DNA of 64,000 nucleotides from DASYXT01 sp035934555 (GTDB lineage Bacteria; Verrucomicrobiota; Verrucomicrobiia; Limisphaerales; UBA8199): assembly GCA_035934555.1 (NCBI GenBank), contig DASYXT010000080.1:1-64000 (forward strand). Reading direction: 5' to 3'. The position numbers were made by a program, and so were the translations under genes. Below are positions 8,469 to 17,667 of this stretch, one piece after another (position 1 is the stretch's first letter; every line of letters starts with the position of its first letter). The notes under the pieces are model-generated. The model ran no database searches. It had not been told where the DNA came from and worked only from the letters and a program-made list of their open reading frames with translations.

Positions 8469-8810
8469 CTACACCCCGGCTCCGCAGATCTGCGAGTAAG
8501 TCATGGCCACCCCGCGAAACCCGCGCTCAATCCCGGTCACCCGCACCACCACCTGCTGCCCCGCCGCCGGCCTGCCAAACCGCCCCACGTAAGCCGCCGT
8601 CAAATCCACATCCGCAGCCGGCGTGCCGTGGCCCGCCAGCACCGTCAGCAAACGCAACTTTGCGTGCCGTTCCGCCCGCCCTGCGCTCATCGGGGGCGCT
8701 GCTTCCACCAAAAACCTTTCCGGCGCAAGACTCGCTGCCAATCCGCGTGTGAGAGGACCGCGGGTTAAAACCTGCGCTACGCAGTTGCCTTTTGGGCGGC
8801 CTGTCTCCAC
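8469..8810 (-). CDS. small hypothetical protein, possibly a truncated gene
   Basis: The product is up to 113 residues. The last 70 residues (DLTAAYVGRFGRPAAGQQ, then VVVRVTGIERGF) look like real protein: alternating hydrophobic strands and codon-position bias. They resemble the C-terminal part of a longer family I recall only vaguely from verrucomicrobial genomes. The N-terminal residues look random, so the 5' half may be lost. It starts only 9 bp from the divergent S10 peptidase gene, which leaves little room for promoters if the first Met is used. Function unknown. Confidence 0.4.
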   Translation of the reverse strand: METGRPKGNCVAQVLTRGPLTRGLAASLAPERFLVEAAPPMSAGRAERHAKLRLLTVLAGHGTPAADVDLTAAYVGRFGRPAAGQQVVVRVTGIERGFRGVAMTYSQICGAGV

Positions 8811-8819
8811 TGTCTGCGA

Positions 8820-10376
8820 ATGCTTAAGACTTCATTCCTCTTGGCCGGATTGGGCCTGATCCTCCTGGCCGGCCCGCTCGCCGCAGCCGATTCTTCCACC
8901 AATGCCGCTGCCGGCACTGCCGCCGAGCACAAAGACGCCAAAGAAAAGGACAAGTCCAAAGAACCCGAGGAGAAGCAGGTCGAGACCAAGCATACCGTTA
9001 CCATTGACGGCCAGGAAATACCTTACAAAGCCGTCGCCGGCACAATCCTTCTGCGCGATGAGGATGACAAACCCACCGCCTCGATTTTCTACATTGCCTA
9101 CACCCGGGATGATGTGAAAGACCTCGATAGCCGCCCGATTACGTTCTCGTTCAACGGCGGGCCGGGCTCCTCTTCGGTGTGGCTGCACCTGGGGATGCTG
9201 GGCCCGCGGCGGGTGAAACTTGCGGAGGACGGCGGGGCGTTGCCGCCGCCTTACCGTTTGGTGAATAACGAATACTCGCTGCTGGACCAATCGGACCTGG
9301 TGTTCATCGACCCGGTGAGCACCGGCTTTAGCCGCGCCATTCCGCCCAAGGACGCCAAAAAATTCCACGGCCTGCACGAGGACGCGGCGTCGGTGGCGGA
9401 TTTCATCCGCATTTACGTCACGCGCAACCTGCGTTGGGGTTCGCCCAAGTTCATCATCGGCGAAAGTTACGGCACGACGCGTGCGGCGGCGCTTTCGGGC
9501 GAATTAAGCGATCGTCTGCACATGAACGTCAATGGGATCATGCTGGTTTCCACCGTGCTGAATTTTCAGACGCTGGATTTCAACGCCGGCAACGATTTGC
9601 CTTACGTTCTGTACCTGCCGAGCTACACCACCGCCGCCTGGTTTCACAAGAAACTCGCCGCCGACCTGCAAAGCCAAAGCCTCGAAGCCGTTTTCAACCA
9701 GGCGGAGCGCTTTGCAAAGGGCGATTACAGCGCGGCCCTGTTCAGCGGCAGTGCCTTAAACCCAGACCAGCGCCGGCAAGTCATCGAACAATATGCGCGC
9801 TTGACCGGCCTTTCCACCAATTACGTGGACCGGGCGAATCTGCGCGTGCCGCTCGGCCGGTTTGCCTCCGAGTTGCTGGCCAACGAGCGCCGGGTCATCG
9901 GCCGCTACGACAGCCGTTACGTCGGTTACGTGCGCGACCGGCTGGCCAATCGCATGGAGCAGGACCCCAGTTACGAAGCGGTGGCCGGCGCCTTTGCCGC
10001 CACCTTTAACGAGTACATCCGCAAGGACCTCAATTACAAAACCGACGTGTCTTATGAAATTCTCACCTCCGTGTTCCCGTGGAATTGGGACCAAAGCAAC
10101 GGGTACGTGGACGTGGCGGAGACTTTGGCAAACGCCTTGACCCATAATCCGTTTCTCCAGGTGCATGTCTCCAGCGGCTATTACGACCTGGCGACGCCCT
10201 TGTTCGCGACGCAATACACCTTCGACCATCTGAACCTGGACCCTGCGCTGCTCAGCAATCTGCACCTGGACACCTACACCTCCGGCCACATGATTTACCT
10301 CAATCTTCCCGACCTGAAGAAATCCAAAGCTGACCTGACGCGGTTCATCAGCGATTCTTTGCGTCCCAAGAGCTGA
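8820..10376 (+). CDS. secreted S10-family serine carboxypeptidase
   Basis: The product has 518 residues. A signal peptide covers about 1-22, then a K/E-rich low-complexity linker (about 32-55) leads into the catalytic domain. Family S10 hallmarks are visible: FNGGPGSSS (111-119), GESYGT with nucleophile Ser216, an Asp in YYDLATP (about 456) and His490 in TSGHMIYL. The enzyme should remove C-terminal residues from peptides in the periplasm or outside the cell. Length fits bacterial S10 peptidases. No operon partner is present, since the gene is followed by a convergent gene. Confidence 0.92.
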   Translation: MLKTSFLLAGLGLILLAGPLAAADSSTNAAAGTAAEHKDAKEKDKSKEPEEKQVETKHTVTIDGQEIPYKAVAGTILLRDEDDKPTASIFYIAYTRDDVKDLDSRPITFSFNGGPGSSSVWLHLGMLGPRRVKLAEDGGALPPPYRLVNNEYSLLDQSDLVFIDPVSTGFSRAIPPKDAKKFHGLHEDAASVADFIRIYVTRNLRWGSPKFIIGESYGTTRAAALSGELSDRLHMNVNGIMLVSTVLNFQTLDFNAGNDLPYVLYLPSYTTAAWFHKKLAADLQSQSLEAVFNQAERFAKGDYSAALFSGSALNPDQRRQVIEQYARLTGLSTNYVDRANLRVPLGRFASELLANERRVIGRYDSRYVGYVRDRLANRMEQDPSYEAVAGAFAATFNEYIRKDLNYKTDVSYEILTSVFPWNWDQSNGYVDVAETLANALTHNPFLQVHVSSGYYDLATPLFATQYTFDHLNLDPALLSNLHLDTYTSGHMIYLNLPDLKKSKADLTRFISDSLRPKS

Positions 10377-10531
10377 TTTCCTTGAACGTGGCCCGCCGCG
10401 CGAGGTCGAATCTCCAGCAACAAACAGTACTCGCGCCACGGCCGGGGTGAAGCCAGCGAGCTCACCCGGCCGGGGCGCGACTCAGGGCTGTTGATGCGTG
10501 ACCGCTTCCCCTTAAGTCTTGATATCAGGCA

Positions 10532-12997
10532 CTACCGGCCCCGGCTCCGCCGCTCGGCCTGCCACTGTTGGACCCGTGCAAGGTATTCCTGGGCCGGTCG
10601 ATTTTGTGGCTCAAGGCGAAGCGTCTCTTCGAATTCGCGAATCGCCGGTTCGAACTGACCTTCTCGCGCCAGCATCACTCCGTTATCGAGGTGCGCCAGG
10701 ACATTCGTCGGCTGGAAACGGATAACCGCTTCGTATTCGGCCTGAGCCTGGTCGAACTGATTGCCGGCCGCCAACTCGTCGCCGAGAGCAAAATGTGTTT
10801 CGCAGGCGTCCGGTTGAATGGCCAGCGCCTGGCGATACTGCGCGATGGCTTCCTGGTGCCGGTTGAGCTTCGATAATGACCTGCCCGCCAGGGCCACATA
10901 AGCCGCTACCTGCGGGTCTAGTTGCGCGGCGCGCCTGTAATCGTCCAAGGCTAAAACATAGTTGGTTTGCAGGAAATGAACGTTGCCCAATTCATACCAC
11001 CCCTCGGGAAACCGGGGCCGCAGCGCCAGGGCCCGCTGCAACGGTGGCTCCGCAGGCGCCGGCTGATTCTGCTGTTCCTGCAATCGGCCCCATTGATAAA
11101 ATCCCAGTGCGCCGCGCGGCAACAGCTCCGTGACCTGGCGCCATTGCGCCGCGGCCTCGCGCAGCTCCCCGCCCGACTCCAGGAACTCGGCATAGACTTC
11201 GTGCAGAAAATGGTCTCCCGGCGCACGCGCGAGCGCCTCGAGGTAAGCCGCCCGGGCCGCCTGCGCCGTCACAGGATTCATGCGCAGGCGGAGTTGGCCG
11301 CGCTCGGCCTCAAGCGCTCTCAGGCGGTTCGTATTGTTCAATTGTCCACTGAGTGGCGGCCGGTGCAGGCGCCACATGACAGATTCCAGCACCGCGGCGC
11401 GATTCCAGTCGGTCAGCCCGAGCCGGCGCTCACAGGTTTGCTGCTCGGCCCAGCTTGCCTGGGCCCGGCTGCGCATGGCTGACGGCAGCAACCGCTCCAC
11501 CTGCTCAGCCCATACCCTCGCCAACCGATACTGGCCGTCGAAGTTGAAATGCACGTGCTCGTAAAAGGATTCCTGGCCCGGCGGCAACATCCACGGGTGC
11601 GACGGGTCCGGTGAGCCATCCGTCGGCACCTGAAGCGCGGCCGCGGCATCGACCAGCACCAGGTTGGTGCCAGCCATGCTGCCTCCCACCTCGCTGATGA
11701 TGCGGTTGACCCGCGAGTCGGCTCGAAACGGCAGCGCGTCGTCGTCGCACGCCGCCTGAAAATGCTCTCGCGCCGCCGGCAGGTTGGTTAGCGCCAGCAG
11801 CGCCTCGGCCCAGCGAAACTGAAGCTCGGCAAAGTCCGGAGCGACTTGTGCCGCGCGCTCAAACCCCGCTGCCGCTGCGGCCCAGTTGCTCCCGGATTGG
11901 GCTCGACATGCGTCGGCGAACAACTGCTGGAACCGGCTCTGGTCTTGCCCGGATAGCTTGTTGGCGGGCAGCGAAGCAAACGGCGGGCAGTCGCGAAGGT
12001 TCACCGCAACGGTGCTCAGCAGCACGCGCGCGCCGGAATTCAGGCCCACGCGGAGGATGTCCTGGAGGTTCCTTTGGAAATTGTGATAGACGGTCTCCTT
12101 TCTTGGATCCTTCGGCGGGACCTGGTTGCCGAGGAACATTTGCATCCCGTGCCAGGAAGTCTGCGCGGGCTTGCCGCGCAATCGCCTGCTCAGGGCCATC
12201 AACGCCTGGCCCAGGCGGGTGCGCTGGACCAATAGATTCAGTTGCACCAGCGCCAGCGGCGGGGCCTTCGCGCCGAACACCGTCGCGGCTCCGAATGGCC
12301 CCACCATCTCGTTGTTGCCCATGTAAATGAGCCACAGGTCGCCCTGGCAATCTGCGCAGACGCGAGCGATGGGGAGAATCACGTGGGAATTGATGGCGGT
12401 GATGGCGAGGTTGATCACCTCGAACTGCCGGCCGGGAAAGCGCTCGCCCAACAGCGCCTCCAAATAACGCGCGGCGCTGAACGGCGGCTCCGGTTCACCG
12501 CGCGCGGCGGATTCGCCCAAAACAAAGATGCGAAACGCATGCGGCGGCTTATGGGCGGGGAACATGATCGGCTCGGGCCAACGCGCCAGTTGCGGCGGGA
12601 AAAAACGCAGGCTGAAATCCTCGTTGTTAATCCGGTAATCGGTCTGGCCGAGCCGAATGGTCTGGAAAAAGCCGGTGCGGTAACCGTAGCCGCCCAGCCG
12701 GAGCACGCCTTCGGCAGCCGCCAACAGCAGCAGCGGCGCCAGAAACACGGCGCAAATGCGGAACGCCCAACGCCGGCCCTCACCAACTCTGGGCAAACCC
12801 GGCGGAGTTTGCCCCGTGGCCGCCGCGGATGCGGCAGCGCTGCCCTGCTTCGATTGCGGACCCAGCCCGGCCTGAGCCGGGCCTGCGGGCCGGCGCTGGG
12901 CATGGCGTTGCTTGGACCGGCGCTTCAATCTCAGGCATGGTAGGCGGCGCGCCAGTTCCTGGCAACGCCGGCGCGCTACGCCGGTTAAACCCACCAT
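10532..12997 (-). CDS. membrane-anchored SGNH-hydrolase-like protein with TPR repeats
   Basis: This encodes 821 residues as called, but the start is uncertain: the first ~75 residues are basic and low-complexity, and a GTG just before the membrane helix is possible. A membrane helix lies at about 80-100 (ICAVFLAPLLLLAAAEGVL). An SGNH/GDSL-like domain covers about 135-510, with FVLGESAARG holding the nucleophile Ser, YMGNNE as the Asn block, and YEHVHFN near 503 as the likely His block. The C-terminal ~250 residues are TPR units (ALALRPRFPEGWYELGNVHF, and others). It may act as an esterase or acyl-transfer partner on envelope glycans (inference). It is divergent from glnD, with an 80-bp gap. 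Confidence 0.8.
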   Translation of the reverse strand: MVGLTGVARRRCQELARRLPCLRLKRRSKQRHAQRRPAGPAQAGLGPQSKQGSAAASAAATGQTPPGLPRVGEGRRWAFRICAVFLAPLLLLAAAEGVLRLGGYGYRTGFFQTIRLGQTDYRINNEDFSLRFFPPQLARWPEPIMFPAHKPPHAFRIFVLGESAARGEPEPPFSAARYLEALLGERFPGRQFEVINLAITAINSHVILPIARVCADCQGDLWLIYMGNNEMVGPFGAATVFGAKAPPLALVQLNLLVQRTRLGQALMALSRRLRGKPAQTSWHGMQMFLGNQVPPKDPRKETVYHNFQRNLQDILRVGLNSGARVLLSTVAVNLRDCPPFASLPANKLSGQDQSRFQQLFADACRAQSGSNWAAAAAGFERAAQVAPDFAELQFRWAEALLALTNLPAAREHFQAACDDDALPFRADSRVNRIISEVGGSMAGTNLVLVDAAAALQVPTDGSPDPSHPWMLPPGQESFYEHVHFNFDGQYRLARVWAEQVERLLPSAMRSRAQASWAEQQTCERRLGLTDWNRAAVLESVMWRLHRPPLSGQLNNTNRLRALEAERGQLRLRMNPVTAQAARAAYLEALARAPGDHFLHEVYAEFLESGGELREAAAQWRQVTELLPRGALGFYQWGRLQEQQNQPAPAEPPLQRALALRPRFPEGWYELGNVHFLQTNYVLALDDYRRAAQLDPQVAAYVALAGRSLSKLNRHQEAIAQYRQALAIQPDACETHFALGDELAAGNQFDQAQAEYEAVIRFQPTNVLAHLDNGVMLAREGQFEPAIREFEETLRLEPQNRPAQEYLARVQQWQAERRSRGR

Positions 12998-13076
12998 TTC
13001 AACCGTTCATCAGGCCAAAATTCCAGCCCTGGTTCGCTTGCGCCCTCGCGGGTTTGCGCCCAAACTGGGCGGGTCA

Positions 13077-15845
13077 ATGCAGGAATTGCTGAAGAAAATT
13101 GAGGCGAGCGCCGCGGCCCGGTTGCCGTTGCCGGAAGGGCGGAGCGCGACGCAAGAGCTCGGCCGCTACAAGGCCTTTCTGAAGGTCGAGACGCACCGGC
13201 TGAAGCTGCTGCACCGCGCCGGAGGCGGTGGGCTGGAGATTTGCCGCGCGCGCGCCGCGATTCTCGACCTGCTGCTGCGCTACCTCTGGGACGCTGCCAA
13301 AGCCGGGCTTTCGGAACAGGCCAAGGCCGAGTTCCCGCCGCTGGCATTGGTAGCCATCGGCGGGTACGGGCGCGCCGAACTCAATGTGCACAGCGACATT
13401 GATTTCATGTTCCTGCACAACCGGCAGATCGCCGCCAGCCGCCCCCTGCCCTACTTGTCCCGATTAATTGACGGCATTCTGTATCCGCTCTGGGACATCA
13501 GCCTGAAGGTGGGGCACTCGGTTCGCACGTTGGACGAGTGCGTGAAGATTGCCAACACCGACATGCAGTCCAAGACGTCGTTGATCGAGTCACGGCTGAT
13601 CGCCGGCGACCCCGACATGTTCAACCGGTTCCAAAAAACGCTGGTCACCAAGTGCGTCGCCGGCCACGAACAGGAGTACATCGCGATGCGGTTGGAAGAC
13701 CAGGCCGCGCGCCGGAAAAAGTACGGCAACTCCGCCTGCATGCAGGAACCCAACATCAAGAACGGCTGCGGCGGCTTGCGCGATTATCAGAACCTGCTTT
13801 GGATGTCGTTTTTCAAGTACCGCACCCGCTCGCTAAAGGAATTGCAGGCCCATGAGCTGATCAGCGAGACCGAACGCAAGCAACTCGAGGCGGCTTACGA
13901 CTTTCTGCTGCGCGTGCGCACCGAACTGCACTATCACGTCAACCGTCCGCTGGACGTGCTGAGCAAGAGCCTCCAGCCGGCGGTGGCGTGGAATCTCGGT
14001 TACCAGGAGCGCTCTCCGAGTGAGCGCATTGAGCGGTTCATGCGCCATGTTTATAGCCACTCCCGCAGCGTGTTTCTCATCACCCGCACCGTCGAGCAGC
14101 GCCTGGCGATTCTGCCCCGCCCCAGCCGCATGTCGCTGCGGGCCTGGCTGCCGAAAAGTGCCAAGGCGGGCGGTGAAATCGAGGATGGCTTCAAATTCGT
14201 CGATGGAGAAATCCGGGCGGCAACGCCGCGGGTTTTTCGCGAGCAGCCGCGGCGGTTGATGCGGGTGTTTCTGTATGCGCAACAGCGCGGGCTAAGCCTG
14301 CATCCGGATTTGGCCCAACTCATTCGCAATCAGCTTGGGCTGGTGGACCGCGGGTTCCGTTCCGACGAGCACGTGCGCGAAACGTTCCTGACCATTCTGA
14401 GCCAGCGCGGCAGCGTTGCGCCGGTGCTGCGCGCGATGCACGAGGTGGACCTGCTGGGCAAGTACCTGCCGGAATTCGGCAAGCTGACCTGCCTGGTGCA
14501 GCACGAGTTCTATCACCAATACACGGCCGACGAGCACACGCTGGTGTGCCTCGAGCAGTTGGACCGCGTCTGGGAAGCCAAAGACCCGCCGTTCAATACG
14601 TATGCGCCGCTATTTCAAAAGCTGGAACGGCCGCACCTGCTCTATTTGGCTTTGCTGCTGCACGATGTGGGCAAGCCACAGGGCCATGGCAATCATTCCG
14701 AAGTCAGCGCGGAATTGACGTTGCGCGCCGCCCGGCGCCTGGCGCTGGATGGCAATGCGACCCATGCGCTGCGGTTGGTGATCGAAAACCATCTGCTCAT
14801 GGCCAGCACTTCTCAGCGGCGCGATCTGGACGACCCGGCGGTCATTCGCAACTTCGCCAAGCGCATCCAGAACCCGGAAATCGTCAACCTGCTGACGCTG
14901 CACACGTTCGTGGATTCACTGGCCACCAGCGACAAGCTCTGGAACGGGTTCAAAGACGCGCTGTTGTGGTCGCTGCACCACAAAGCGCTCCAGTTGATGA
15001 GCGGCGGGACCGAGTTCGTCCGTGCGGAAGAAAAGCAGCGCGAGTTGCTGATGGAAGAGGTGCGCGAACTGAAGCCGGAATCCCTGACGCCGGAGGAATT
15101 GCACGCGCATTTCGCCACCTTGCCGGCGCGCTATTTCCAAATACACTCGGCGCGGGAGGTGTTGGATGACCTGCTGCTCACGCATCGGTTCATGCGGCTG
15201 CAGATCTCCGAAGAGGAAAGCCCGCTGGCGCCGATCGTCAACTGGCACAACCACCCGGACCGCGCCTGTAACGAGGTGAAGGTGTGCACGTGGGACCGCG
15301 CGGGGCTCTTCCGCAAGCTGGCGGGCTCGCTTAGCGCCGCCGGCCTGAATATTCTCAGCGCGCAAATTTTCACGCGGACCGATGGCATTGTTCTGGACAC
15401 GTTTTCCGTGCATGACGCGCGCAGCGGCACCCTGGCCGGCGCCGAGCAGCGGGACATCTTCGAGAAGGTGATCCGGCGGGCCTTGACCGGTGAAGAAGTC
15501 GATTTCCGCGCGCTGATTGCACGCCAGAAAATCCCGCGGCCGGTTTATGAGGCCTACACAGGCGAACGAATGCCCACCCGGATCAGTTTCGACAACGAGT
15601 CCTCCGATACCCGGACGGTGATCGAGATCGAAACCGAAGATCGGGTCGGCCTTTTGTACACGATTTCGTGCGTGCTGACGGATCTCGAGTTGGACATCTC
15701 GGCGGCCAAAATCAATACCGAGAAGGGCGCGGCGCTGGACAGTTTTTATGTGCGCGACTGCGACGGCGGCAAGATGCTAGTACCGGAGCGGTGGCAGGCG
15801 TGTGAACGAAAGCTGCGCCACGCCATCAGCGAATTGGATAAATAA
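13077..15845 (+). CDS. glnD: GlnD-like [protein-PII] uridylyltransferase/uridylyl-removing enzyme
   Basis: This is a 922-residue bifunctional nitrogen sensor that uridylylates PII when glutamine is low and removes UMP when it is high. Domains in order: nucleotidyltransferase with GGYGRAEL (95-102) and SDIDF (106-110); the GlnD linker domain with NIKNGCGGLRDYQ; an HD domain with LHDVGKPQGHGNHSE (about 527-541); and two ACT domains starting at about 737 (DRAGLFRKLAGSL) and 850 (DRVGLLYTISCVL). The length matches GlnD. The ATG at 13077 is chosen because the 55 residues upstream are unlike the family and would overlap the divergent gene. It ends 2 bp from the convergent symporter gene. No glnB or glnK is seen in the window. 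Confidence 0.92.
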   Translation: MQELLKKIEASAAARLPLPEGRSATQELGRYKAFLKVETHRLKLLHRAGGGGLEICRARAAILDLLLRYLWDAAKAGLSEQAKAEFPPLALVAIGGYGRAELNVHSDIDFMFLHNRQIAASRPLPYLSRLIDGILYPLWDISLKVGHSVRTLDECVKIANTDMQSKTSLIESRLIAGDPDMFNRFQKTLVTKCVAGHEQEYIAMRLEDQAARRKKYGNSACMQEPNIKNGCGGLRDYQNLLWMSFFKYRTRSLKELQAHELISETERKQLEAAYDFLLRVRTELHYHVNRPLDVLSKSLQPAVAWNLGYQERSPSERIERFMRHVYSHSRSVFLITRTVEQRLAILPRPSRMSLRAWLPKSAKAGGEIEDGFKFVDGEIRAATPRVFREQPRRLMRVFLYAQQRGLSLHPDLAQLIRNQLGLVDRGFRSDEHVRETFLTILSQRGSVAPVLRAMHEVDLLGKYLPEFGKLTCLVQHEFYHQYTADEHTLVCLEQLDRVWEAKDPPFNTYAPLFQKLERPHLLYLALLLHDVGKPQGHGNHSEVSAELTLRAARRLALDGNATHALRLVIENHLLMASTSQRRDLDDPAVIRNFAKRIQNPEIVNLLTLHTFVDSLATSDKLWNGFKDALLWSLHHKALQLMSGGTEFVRAEEKQRELLMEEVRELKPESLTPEELHAHFATLPARYFQIHSAREVLDDLLLTHRFMRLQISEEESPLAPIVNWHNHPDRACNEVKVCTWDRAGLFRKLAGSLSAAGLNILSAQIFTRTDGIVLDTFSVHDARSGTLAGAEQRDIFEKVIRRALTGEEVDFRALIARQKIPRPVYEAYTGERMPTRISFDNESSDTRTVIEIETEDRVGLLYTISCVLTDLELDISAAKINTEKGAALDSFYVRDCDGGKMLVPERWQACERKLRHAISELDK

Positions 15846-15847
15846 TC

Positions 15848-17626
15848 TCATCCACGGAAGTAGATGTAGGCGCCGATGATGCAGGCCAGGACCAGCACAG
15901 AGGCCAGGACCTCAAGCACACCCCAACTGGCGCGGGTTTTGGCGCGGTCGTCCCGCGTGGCGGTGGCAAAGGTGAGACTCCGGATTTGTTCGGGGTTCGG
16001 TTGCGGGCTGGCGTAGCTGACGACGATCATCACCACCGCCGAAACGAGCGTAATGAGGATGCTGAAGTATTGGAAATTGATGTTGTTGATGATCCACAAC
16101 CAGGACCCCTCGCTGTAATGGAAGTCCTTGAACAGCGTCGGCGGGGTGTCCACGGCCATCCGGAACACCCCCAAAATGAATCCGATCACCATCGCCCATA
16201 AGCAGCCTTTGGCATTGAGCCGCTTCCAAAATACCCCAAAGAAGAACACAACAAATATGGGCGGAGCCAGGTAACCCTGGACTGATTGCAAATAGCCGTA
16301 AAGACCATTGGCGCCCTTGACGACGGGAATCCACGCCATGGCAATGAGCACCATCGTGACGGTGGCAATCCGGCCCATGCGCACGATTTCATGCTGGGAT
16401 GCAGCCGGCCGCAGCTTTTGATAAATATCCACCGTGAAGAGAGTCGAACAGGCATTGAATACACCGGCCAGCGAGCCCATGAGCGCCGAGAGCAGACCGG
16501 CGACGACAATGCCGCGAATCCCCGCCGGCAAGATATGCTGGACCATTAACGGGAAGGCCACTTGATAGGGGTCGGGGCGCGCGTTGGGCCCGAAGAACTC
16601 GGCCGCCAAACCGGGGTTGGCCTGGCTCTTGGCCAGCGCGTAACAAATCAGCCCGGGGACGATGAAGAGGTAAACCGGGAACAGCTTGAGGAAGGCGGCG
16701 AAGATGCTGCCGCGGCGGGCGACTTGCTCGTTGGGGGCGCCCAGCGCGCGCTGGACGATATACTGGTCCGTGCACCAGTACCACAGCCCGATGACCGGGG
16801 CGCAAATGGCCATACCCAGCCAGGGGAAATGATCGTTGAAATACCAGGCGATCCGCGTGGGTTCTTTCACCGGCGCCCAGGTGCCCTGCATCCCGGCCGG
16901 GATGAGCGGCTTCCACAGGTTGAACATGTCCGAGCCGCAGATTTCCCTGAGCCTGGCCCAGCCGCCCAACTGAGCCAGGCCGATAAAGGTGAGCAGCGCC
17001 GAACCGGTGATAAGAACAATGACCTGCACAGCATCGTTGTAAGCAACCGCCCGCATGCCCCCGACCGCGGTGTAAAGCCCAGTCAGGGCAATCACCAGCA
17101 CCGAGCCGACCCAAAAGCTGTCAATGTTGATGCTCCCGAAATGGATATTGATCTCCGGCAAAAGGGTGCTGAATACCAAACCGCCGGCGAAGATGCCGAC
17201 CGCGATTTTGGACACAATAAAGGTCAGCAGGGACACAATGGACAGGACATACCTGGATTGGGTCGAAAAGCGGCGTTCAAGGAACTCGGGCATCGTGAAG
17301 ACCAGCGAGCGCGCATAAAAGGGCACAAAGACCCACGCCAGCACCAGCAGGCACCAGGCGTGCAGCTCGTAATGGGCCATGGCGACGCCGTCTTTGGCGC
17401 CGGACCCGGCCAGGCCGACGATGTGTTCGGAACCGATGTTCGACGCGAAAATCGAAGCGCCAATAATCCACCAACTGAGGTTTCGGCCGGCCAGGAAGTA
17501 ATCAGCGGCCGTATCTTTGCGGCGTTTGACGACCCACCAGGCGACGCACAGCAGGATGCCGAAGTAGCAGGCGATCGCCAGCCAGTCCAGGGAAGTGAGC
17601 AGGGAAGGGTGGGTGGGCGGGGTCAT
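15848..17626 (-). CDS. sodium:solute symporter (SSS family), probably for arabinose or related sugar
   Basis: The product has 592 residues and about 14 membrane helices. It has the SSS signature area near the N-terminus (DYFLAGRNLSWWIIGASIFA, then SNIGSEHIVGLAGSG) and GLYTAVGGMRAVAYNDAVQ in the middle, typical of SGLT-like sodium/sugar symporters. It is the last gene of the minus-strand arabinose operon, 41 bp after the aldose epimerase gene, which suggests uptake of L-arabinose or an arabinoside. Substrate is inferred from context only; SSS sequence alone does not tell the sugar. Confidence 0.9.
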   Translation of the reverse strand: MTPPTHPSLLTSLDWLAIACYFGILLCVAWWVVKRRKDTAADYFLAGRNLSWWIIGASIFASNIGSEHIVGLAGSGAKDGVAMAHYELHAWCLLVLAWVFVPFYARSLVFTMPEFLERRFSTQSRYVLSIVSLLTFIVSKIAVGIFAGGLVFSTLLPEINIHFGSINIDSFWVGSVLVIALTGLYTAVGGMRAVAYNDAVQVIVLITGSALLTFIGLAQLGGWARLREICGSDMFNLWKPLIPAGMQGTWAPVKEPTRIAWYFNDHFPWLGMAICAPVIGLWYWCTDQYIVQRALGAPNEQVARRGSIFAAFLKLFPVYLFIVPGLICYALAKSQANPGLAAEFFGPNARPDPYQVAFPLMVQHILPAGIRGIVVAGLLSALMGSLAGVFNACSTLFTVDIYQKLRPAASQHEIVRMGRIATVTMVLIAMAWIPVVKGANGLYGYLQSVQGYLAPPIFVVFFFGVFWKRLNAKGCLWAMVIGFILGVFRMAVDTPPTLFKDFHYSEGSWLWIINNINFQYFSILITLVSAVVMIVVSYASPQPNPEQIRSLTFATATRDDRAKTRASWGVLEVLASVLVLACIIGAYIYFRG

Positions 17627-17667
17627 GAGTCAGGAGTGGTCAAGGGCGTGGATGTTCGAGCGGCAAA

